This document shows, one piece after another, positions 1 to 5,500 of a stretch of DNA of 5,629 nucleotides (positions are counted from its first letter, which is position 1; each line of letters starts with the position of its first letter). The stretch is from an uncultured Opitutales bacterium. GTDB lineage: Bacteria; Verrucomicrobiota; Verrucomicrobiia; Opitutales; Intestinicryptomonadaceae. Made by a program: the position numbers and the translations under genes. The stretch is taken from positions 1 through 5,629 of the forward strand of contig URYY01000129.1 of NCBI GenBank assembly GCA_900552245.1. Direction: 5' to 3'. A model generated the notes under the pieces. It saw only the letters and a program-made list of their open reading frames with translations. It was not told the origin of the DNA and did not search any database.

Positions 1-999
1 AAGCCGCGTAAATTCGTAGCGCGGGGCGAATGTGTAAGTCCATTGGTTATTTTGAGTGAAAGTGTCTATCGTTCTATCCCTAAAATTTATACCGAACGTG
101 GCGTCGGCCTTGCCGTAGGAGGACTCGCTCGCTAGGTTTGCGGTATAGACGCCCGCCTTATTTTTGTAGTCGGTGGAGCTTGTCGCGCTGCGGGGGTCGT
201 TTTGGAAGGTCTCCCAGTCCAAGGGATTTGGGTATTGGGTGAAAGACTCTGCGTAGTCGCCCTTTAAAATGAAGCGCAAATTGTCGCTTATATCGTAGCC
301 TGCGCTTGCAGAGGCTGAGTTTGACCAAGATTTTGAGAAGGCGCGGTAGCCGTCGGAATTGTAAGTTGAGACGTTCGCGCCCATGAAAGCGTCGCCAAAC
401 CTGCCGCGCGCCGAGGCGTAGGCTGAATATAGCCCGTAAGAGCCGTATATGCCGCGCGCAAAGGCTTCAAGCCCCTCGCTTTCCTTTGCAGTTGTAATTT
501 TTATTACTCCAGCTTCCGCATTGCCGCCGTACATGGCACTTTGTGCGCCGCGCATAATTTCAATGCTCTCTACGCTCGAAAGCGGTATTTGAGTCCAGTT
601 TATGCCCGACATATCCGTCGGATTGTACTTTAGCCCGTCAACTAAAACCAAGATTCTCGTCTGCGAATTTTCGCCAAAGCCGCGCATAGAAAGGCTGCCT
701 TCCGAGTCGTTGCCCGTGTAAGACATAAAGCGAACATTGCCCTTCTTTTGCAGGACTTCAGATATGAGGCTTGCGGAGCTTTCCTCTATCTGATGCTTGT
801 CTATTGTTGTGGAATAGACGGGAACTGAAAGAGTATCGACGCCAAACTTGTAGGCAGTTACCTCTATTGAATCTAGCGTTTGCGGAACTTCATTTGCCTG
901 CTCTTGCTCGGATTCTTGCTCCTTTAAACGCGAATCGTCCTCCGCCGTCAGCGATAGCGGAAGAGCCAAAATTAAAGCGCCTGCTAAAATCTCTTTCAT
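1..999 (-). CDS. btuB: BtuB-like TonB-dependent outer-membrane receptor, N-terminal part (partial)
   Basis: This is the N-terminal 333 codons of an outer-membrane TonB-dependent receptor; the frame is uninterrupted and leaves the window at position 1. ATG 999 directly follows an in-frame TAG (1002-1000), so no longer start exists, and it gives a good signal peptide (MKEILAGALILALPLSLTA, cleavage near residue 19). After an acidic, Glu/Gln-rich linker comes a Ton box, DSIEVTA (43-49), close to the DTLVVTA of E. coli BtuB. The plug domain spans about 50-170: SLSMRGFGE (102-110), RILVLVDGLKYN (115-126), SSVESIEIMRGAQSAMYGGNAEAGVIKITT (141-170, quoted in pieces by its key residues IEIMRG and SAMYGG). 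The beginning of the beta-barrel follows. Plug sequence and Ton box resemble BtuB, and the gene lies downstream of a cobalamin riboswitch, so corrinoid import is the likely role. No clear Shine-Dalgarno precedes the ATG; a hairpin and T-run occupy that space. Another TonB substrate is possible if the intervening hairpin fully uncouples it from the riboswitch. Confidence 0.88.
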   Translation of the reverse strand, partial: MKEILAGALILALPLSLTAEDDSRLKEQESEQEQANEVPQTLDSIEVTAYKFGVDTLSVPVYSTTIDKHQIEESSASLISEVLQKKGNVRFMSYTGNDSEGSLSMRGFGENSQTRILVLVDGLKYNPTDMSGINWTQIPLSSVESIEIMRGAQSAMYGGNAEAGVIKITTAKESEGLEAFARGIYGSYGLYSAYASARGRFGDAFMGANVSTYNSDGYRAFSKSWSNSASASAGYDISDNLRFILKGDYAESFTQYPNPLDWETFQNDPRSATSSTDYKNKAGVYTANLASESSYGKADATFGINFRDRTIDTFTQNNQWTYTFAPRYEFTRL

Positions 1000-1001
1000 C
1001 T

Positions 1002-1041
1002 AAAAAGCGTTTGGAGAGCCCCCCGCTAGGGAGCCCTCCAA
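1002..1041 (-). terminator. Hairpin plus T-run between the DUF4465 gene and the receptor (terminator or attenuator)
   Basis: Arms 1041-1029 and 1023-1011 pair over 13 bp around a 5-nt loop. In minus-strand RNA (TTGGAGGGCTCCC / GGGGGCTCTCCAA) the two non-Watson-Crick positions are G-U wobbles, whereas on the plus strand they become A-C mismatches. The structure is therefore built for the minus-strand transcript. It is followed by ACGC and a five-T run (1006-1002), which fits a Rho-independent terminator of the DUF4465 gene. It ends only two bases before the receptor ATG at 999. Either it is a partial terminator that sets receptor level relative to the upstream gene, or an RNA-stability or processing element. 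The 4-nt gap between stem and T-run and the short T-run suggest incomplete termination. Confidence 0.65.
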
Positions 1042-1053
1042 GTATGAGTTAGA

Positions 1054-1947
1054 TTAGTTGTTTGAGCGCCTCTTGTACGCCGCCAAAGCGACTGCAAGAG
1101 TACCGAAAATCATTGCAAATGTGGCAGGTTCGGGCACTGCGGTGTAGGAGATATTGTCCATCGCAAAGTAGGTCGGCCAGTTGTCAAAGCCCCCTGATTT
1201 ATCCGTTCCCTCAACAGTGAAATTTAAGCCGTAGAGGCCGTCAGTCTCGTTAAGAGTCGTCAAATCTATAAGTTCCCAATCTTGGAGAATGTAAACTTCC
1301 CACTTGCCCGTATCTTCGTTTAGATAGGTATTGCCCAAAATTACTTCCACGGAATTTTCAGTGTATTCTGCGTAGTTTTCCTCATCGCCCATCTTGACTA
1401 TGCCCTTGATTGTAATTTTAAATTCGGCGTACTGAGATTGGTCTGCGTAACTTTGCAGACTATTTTTTGCAATATCATTGCCGTTTAAGAGAGTATCGTA
1501 TGTGTACACCGTATTTGTGATGTACATAGATGAGAAGTTAGCCAGATCCGGAGTCAGGACATCGGCAGTGATGTCGTCCATCAGAGCATTGTACTGAGAG
1601 TAGTAAACTATTCCGTAGTTGCTAGAGCCGTCGTAGCCGCTGCCGGTTATGGAAGTGTATTGTCCGGCCAATCCACTCAATGATGTGTTTGTTGAGTTTG
1701 AGGCCGTGATGCCGCACCAGTAGCCGCCGCCTTCGTACAGATTAAAGTAGGCTTCACCCGAAGTCCAATAATTGCTGCGGCTTCCGGATTCAAAGCGCAA
1801 AGCCTCGCCTTGCCCAGACTCGGCGCTTGGATCTGTGACAATATCTACGTCCTCAAATGTAGCGACGTTTGCGTTTAGTATGCAAGAGGCAAACAATGCA
1901 GCCGAAACGACCGCAAATTTGCGTAGCTTTAGTATATCTGTTTTCAT
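1054..1947 (-). CDS. Secreted DUF4465-type protein with PEP-CTERM sorting signal; candidate corrinoid-binding surface protein
   Basis: The product is 297 residues. I chose ATG 1947 because it has a purine-rich ribosome-binding site (AAGAAGGAA, 1959-1951) and begins a typical signal peptide (KLRK, then hydrophobic FAVVSAALFA, ending near A26 or A29). An in-frame ATG at 2094 lies inside the riboswitch and is rejected. The body matches my recollection of the DUF4465 family (PF14717): NYWTSGEAYFN (59-69), GGGYWCGITASNSTNTS (73-89), GQYTSITGSG (95-104), SSNYGIVYY (108-116), and a late WELIDL...GLNF...YFAMDNI section (224-266). The C-terminus is a textbook PEP-CTERM signal: VPEP (271-274), a hydrophobic span (about 275-290) and a basic KRRSNN end. 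Exosortase would process it for surface export or attachment. A DUF4465-like family (BtuH) is, from memory, known as B12-binding surface lipoproteins in gut Bacteroidetes; with the riboswitch upstream and the BtuB-like receptor downstream, corrinoid capture is the best inferred role. FASC (19-22) also looks weakly like a lipobox. Confidence 0.88.
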   Translation of the reverse strand: MKTDILKLRKFAVVSAALFASCILNANVATFEDVDIVTDPSAESGQGEALRFESGSRSNYWTSGEAYFNLYEGGGYWCGITASNSTNTSLSGLAGQYTSITGSGYDGSSNYGIVYYSQYNALMDDITADVLTPDLANFSSMYITNTVYTYDTLLNGNDIAKNSLQSYADQSQYAEFKITIKGIVKMGDEENYAEYTENSVEVILGNTYLNEDTGKWEVYILQDWELIDLTTLNETDGLYGLNFTVEGTDKSGGFDNWPTYFAMDNISYTAVPEPATFAMIFGTLAVALAAYKRRSNN

Positions 1948-1950
1948 ATC

Positions 1951-1993
1951 TTCCTTCTTATTTTCTGCGAAATAAATTCGTCCGAAGAAGGAA
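1951..1993 (-). promoter_or_regulatory. Hairpin masking the ribosome-binding site of the DUF4465 gene
   Basis: In minus-strand RNA the segment TTCCTTCTT (1993-1985) is perfectly complementary over 9 bp to AAGAAGGAA (1959-1951), which is the Shine-Dalgarno of the gene starting at 1947. The pairing extends by one wobble. The 25-nt loop contains a small CGAA/TTCG stem. The ribosome-binding site would be hidden when this forms, as expected for a translational expression platform downstream of a cobalamin riboswitch. The complementarity is read directly; its role as the switch is inferred. Confidence 0.55.
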
Positions 1994-2022
1994 ATTTTGG
2001 CGCATGCAAAATCGCTAAACTT

Positions 2023-2044
2023 GCCGCAAAAAACAAAATGCGGC
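2023..2044 (-). repeat. Short inverted repeat with U-rich loop in the riboswitch leader
   Basis: GCCGCA (2044-2039) and TGCGGC (2028-2023) form a 6-bp stem around a 10-nt loop of nearly all T on the minus strand. The T-rich run TTTTGTTTTT directly follows a GC-rich stretch (about 2053-2040), so the region could also be the tail of a transcription terminator if the GC run pairs with an upstream partner. I cannot tell these apart by eye. Confidence 0.35.
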
Positions 2045-2050
2045 GCGCGC

Positions 2051-2084
2051 GTCCAACAAATCTTTCCTCGAGACTGAAATGGAC
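2051..2084 (-). promoter_or_regulatory. Candidate P13 stem-loop downstream of the B12 box
   Basis: GTCCA (2084-2080) and TGGAC (2055-2051) can form a 5-bp stem just 3' of the riboswitch core. Its loop begins with TTTCA (2079-2075), complementary to TGAAA in the L5 loop of the aptamer (2208-2204). In cobalamin riboswitches an L5-L13 kissing interaction couples ligand binding to the expression platform, and this stem-loop is in the expected place. The large loop makes the exact fold uncertain. Confidence 0.35.
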
Positions 2085-2085
2085 A

Positions 2086-2230
2086 TCTCCACACACGTCT
2101 TCTGGCTCATTCGCTCGGTTTTTAAACCGCGCCTTGCCTTCCCATCTTGCGACAGTGGCCGTTAGGCGCCTCACGAATTTACAGCGGCGAGACCGCACTC
2201 GACTTTCACGAGTTTCCGTTTGAGTGGAAA
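2086..2230 (-). ncRNA. Cobalamin (B12) riboswitch aptamer
   Basis: On the minus strand the conserved elements of the cobalamin riboswitch (Rfam RF00174) occur in order. P1 5' arm TTTCCAC (2230-2224) pairs with GTGGAGA (2092-2086) with one wobble. CGGAAACTCGTGAAAGTCGAG (2218-2198; stem ACTCG/CGAGT, loop TGAAAGT) matches the consensus GGAA-N-GGTGAAA section. A CCGCTGTAA segment follows, as in the consensus CCGCTACTGTAA. Next come GCCACTG (2159-2153) and TGGGAAGGC (2144-2136), an optional stem CGGTT-TAAA-AACCG, and the B12 box GAGCCAGAAGACGTG (2108-2094), which fits AGYCAGGAGACCTG with few changes. It sits 139 nt before the DUF4465 start and should reduce expression of that gene, and probably of the receptor behind it, when cobalamin is plentiful. 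Both ends are approximate. The P1 pairing is my own reading, and the 3' part of the B12 box departs from consensus. Confidence 0.92.
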
Positions 2231-2245
2231 TTACTTTCTTTAAAG

Positions 2246-2295
2246 TCTATAAAAGAACTGTGTTAAAAACTTTATCTTTGCCGCCTCTTAGTCAA
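2246..2295 (-). promoter_or_regulatory. Candidate promoter region for the riboswitch transcript
   Basis: TTGACT (2295-2290) is a good -35 match lying directly downstream of an AT-rich tract. No strong -10 stands at 17 nt: TAAAGT (2274-2269) is at only 15 nt, while TATAGA (2251-2246) would place the transcript start a few bases before the P1 arm at 2230 but lacks a clear -35 of its own. A promoter must lie here given the riboswitch; the exact boxes are uncertain. Confidence 0.35.
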
Positions 2296-2314
2296 GAAAA
2301 TTTTTAAAATTTTC
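2296..2314. repeat. Perfect 19-bp AT-rich palindrome in the divergent intergenic region
   Basis: GAAAATTTT, a central T, and AAAATTTTC form a perfect inverted repeat with 9-bp arms. On the minus strand it abuts the TTGACT candidate -35 box, so it could act as an UP element, a curved A-tract region or an operator. In so AT-rich a region part of the symmetry may be chance. Confidence 0.5.
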
Positions 2315-2452
2315 AAATTCTTGCTTACAAATTGCTAAAGTAGGGCGGATTTTGCTACCACTTAGCCTCTTACATCTTTGTTTTTTTGCGAGGGTTAGTA
2401 GCTTTTAATCTCGCTTGCTGAGCTTACACATTTTATTTTTTAGGGGCATCTC

Positions 2453-2479
2453 GGCAATAAATCTGCTTTTTTTATTGCC
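2453..2479 (+). repeat. Perfect 9-bp inverted repeat in the leader of the glycoside hydrolase gene
   Basis: GGCAATAAA (2453-2461) and TTTATTGCC (2471-2479) are exact inverted copies around a 9-nt loop, TCTGCTTTT. They lie 38 bases before the ATG at 2518. The element could be a leader hairpin or a DNA operator for a regulator of carbohydrate use. It is not followed by a T-run, so a simple terminator is unlikely. Confidence 0.5.
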
Positions 2480-2503
2480 TTGTAGGCCTTTGTTCATACC
2501 TTT

Positions 2504-2509
2504 GAGAAG
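2504..2509 (+). promoter_or_regulatory. Weak ribosome-binding site of the glycoside hydrolase gene
   Basis: GAGAAG lies 8 nt before ATG 2518, the right distance for a Shine-Dalgarno site, though only a partial match. It supports the start that gives a lipoprotein signal peptide. Confidence 0.5.
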
Positions 2510-2517
2510 TTCTTTTT

Positions 2518-5500
2518 ATGAAAAAGCTAATATCTTACGTAACTATGCTTGCGACTGTGCTTATCGCCACAGCTTGCAATTCTGGAAATACAAATTCCTG
2601 CGGCAAGCCCGAATTGCCGAAGGATTTTGCGGGGGGACAGTGGAAGAGCGCAGGCGACATAAAAATCGCCTACGCCGATAATGGCGACATTATCATAAAA
2701 GACGGACTCCTTTTTAACGATGGCAAATACGGCAACGCCGAGTACAAGTTTAGGCTTCGCGCGCCCGAGGGCGCAAGCCAAGTTCAGGCTTGGGCGAGCT
2801 TCCGCGTAAAGGATATACACAATCGCTACACCGTGGGCATCAGGGGCGGCAACAACAACCACCTGTACATGGCTCGCTACGCAGACGACGCAAACGCCCG
2901 CTTCTTGGGCTTTGCCCCCTTGGAGGAAGCTCCGAAGGTTGGCAAGTGGTACGATTTGCGCGTAGTTACAGTCGGCAAGACCATACAAGTTTACTTAAAT
3001 AATGAAGACAAGCCACGCCTTGTGATGACGGACGATACCGCTCTCTGGCAGGACGGCGGCATAGGCATAGGCGAATCTTTCGTAGAGACTGAATTTTCGC
3101 AGGCGCAAGTGCGCTTGCTGGGCGATAAAGAAGCGCAGGAGCTTGCAAAGATAAAGGCTCCCAAGCAGGCTTACGAGCCCTGGAAGCCGAGCTTTGATAA
3201 GGAAAAGAAGCGCGCCGAAAATCGCGCAGCCTACAAGCCCTTTAAAGTTGCCGACGTTTCCGCGCCGCGCACTGAAGTTTCGCTAAACGGCGATTGGCTA
3301 TTTATGCCCATAGACCAACTTCCCGACGGCGCTCAGCCAACGGGTCTGGATTGCGACGATTCCAAGTGGCACACACTGGCAGTTCCAAGCATGTGGGTTC
3401 CGCCGCTTGCCTGGGTGCACGGCGAGACTGCCTTCCCCTACCTAGAGGAGCCCGCTAGGGGCAGGACCGCGAGCGACAAGCTAAGAATTGAAGAAATTAA
3501 GAAGGTTCTCGGCTACACCTTCGATTGGGATAAGACCAAGGCTGCCTGGTACAGAAATTACATAGAGCTTCCCCAAGACATCAAGGGCAAGCGCTTCGAG
3601 CTTAAGTTTGACGCTATAGCTACAATTTCCAAGATTTTTGTCAATGGCAAGCTTGCGGGTTCGCACGTGGGTATGTTCGGGGAAGTTGTCTGCGACATAA
3701 CAAAATTTGTAAAGCCGGGCAAGAATGTGGTAGCCGTTGAAGTTTTCAGGCAGCTGCCGAAGAAAAACACTAGCGACGTAAAGCAGGTGGCGGTGACTGT
3801 CGAGGTTACGGAAGATATGGTAAATTCGCTGCCAAAGGCCTTCTACACGTATTCTCCGGCGGGCATCTGGCAGCCGGCAAAGCTGCTTGTCACAAATGAA
3901 GTCAGCGTAAAAGACGTATTCGTAAAGCCCGACTTGAAGTCGGCGACTTTTGAAGTTGAAATCGCAAATTCAAGCGATAAGCCGCAGACTTTCGATTTGT
4001 CCTACTCAATAGCCCCCGCAAAGGAGCGCTCGATTACATTCAGAAAGGACAAGGCCGAAACCCTAACTCTCAAGGCGGGCGAGACAAAGACCGTAGAAAT
4101 AAAGACTCCGGAACTTGACGTTAAAAATTGGACTCCGACAACTCCGCATCTCTACTACGTTGGCGTAAATTTGACGCAAAATGGAAAGCTCGTAGATTCC
4201 TACAAGCAGGAGTTTGGCTTTAGAACCATAGGCGTAAAGGGCAATAGAATCTACCTAAACGGACATCCCTACTGGCTCAGGGGCGCAAACCACTTCCCGC
4301 ACGCCGCAAGGGCAAACGATAGCGCGCTCGCGCACAAATTCTTGAAACTTGCCCGCGAAAACAGCGTAAATTCCGGCCGTCTACACGTCGGCCCCATAAC
4401 CGAAACTTGGGCTCAGGCTGCAGACGAAGAGGGCTTCTTGTTCTCCGTAGAGGGCATATGGCCATGGCTTATGATTAAGCAGGGTGAAATCCCGAATCAG
4501 AATCTCTTAGACGCCTGGGCAAACGATTGGGCGAGCATCGTAAAGAAGTATCGCAACCACCCGTCCGTAGGCCTGTGGACCGTCAATAACGAGATGAAAT
4601 TCTCAATCTTTGACCGCGGCAAGAAAGACATACTAAAGAAAAAGTGGCAGGTTGTAGATAAGATGATTAAGCGCATGCGCGCGATAGATCCCACCCGTCC
4701 GATAGTCGCAGACTCAGGCTACGTGCGCAAAGAGGGCAGCTATCAGGATTACCTCGACGTAGTTAAGGCAAACAATCTCGACGACGGCGATATAGACGAC
4801 ATTCACCGCTACTACGGCTGGTACGACGAAAGCTTCATGCACCACATGGATAACGGTATGTCTCGTCACCTCACAAGCCCCGACAGGCCGTTTATAAGCC
4901 AGGAGATGTCAACCGGCTACTGCAATGAAAACGACGGCTTGCCCTCGCGCGGCTATCTGTTTATGCACCACACGCCTCAGGCACTAATAGGCGACTACGC
5001 CTACGAGCACAATAACCCCGACTACTTCCTAAAGCGCCAGAGCTTTATGACAAAGGAGTTGGGTGAGCTCTTCCGCAGAAAGAATCGCGACAATGTAGCG
5101 GGAATACTGCACTTTGGCTTTGTAACTTGGTTTAAAGATTCGCACTTTGCCGACACCATAGAGCCCCGCATAGGCGTAAAGAACATGAAAAAGTTCCTAA
5201 GCCCCGTGATGGTGTCTCTGGAGCTATTTGGCAGGCACTTCTGGTCCGGGCAGACCATAAGCCGCGACCTCTATGTGGCAAACGATTCCACGGACTTTTC
5301 AAAAATTCCGGATTCGACACTAACTTGGTCTGTTGTCTCCGACGGCAAGGTTTTGGCAAGCGGTTCTGAGGCTATAAAGGCGCAGGACTACTACACGACG
5401 GTTAAGTATCCGGTGAAGATAAAGCTGCCTGAAGTAGAGGGCAGGGTTGACGCTCAGATAGTCCTAAAACTAGAGGCAAAGGGCAAAATCATAAGCCAAA

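Larger units (their letters stand above)
2231..2517. other. Divergent intergenic region between the B12 unit and the glycoside hydrolase gene
   Basis: These 287 AT-rich bases separate two divergently transcribed units. They hold the leftward promoter region, the AT palindrome, a set of mutually complementary GCTA/TAGC-type segments (2334-2402) and the inverted repeat at 2453-2479. I found no convincing promoter with both boxes for the rightward gene. I see no coding sequence: the short frame starting at 2415 runs into the glycoside hydrolase gene out of phase and is a shadow. Confidence 0.6.

Noticed and set aside
771..1052. Plus-strand open frame of 93 codons
   Set aside because: It lies antisense to the signal peptide and plug of the receptor gene, crosses the hairpin at 1011-1041, and has no recognisable protein character.
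1948..2094. 49-residue N-terminal extension of the DUF4465 gene from ATG 2094
   Set aside because: The extension would translate the riboswitch B12 box region, would bury the signal peptide inside the protein, and lacks the strong ribosome-binding site found before ATG 1947.
1944..2198. Minus-strand open frame of 84 codons and an opposing plus-strand frame at 2038-2223
   Set aside because: Both overlie the conserved riboswitch, whose RNA structure explains the sequence; the peptides show no domain or signal.
2415..2443. Rightward promoter with TTGCTG as -35 and a T-rich -10
   Set aside because: The best -10 at proper spacing is TTTTAG, too poor to annotate; the region is T-rich enough to yield such matches by chance.
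2086..2517. Control of the glycoside hydrolase by the cobalamin riboswitch
   Set aside because: The riboswitch motifs read only on the minus strand and point away from the glycoside hydrolase gene.
2527..2988. Minus-strand open frame of 153 codons
   Set aside because: It is antisense to the N-terminus of the glycoside hydrolase, which is supported by a lipoprotein signal and continuous domain content; the antisense frame has no recognisable motif.
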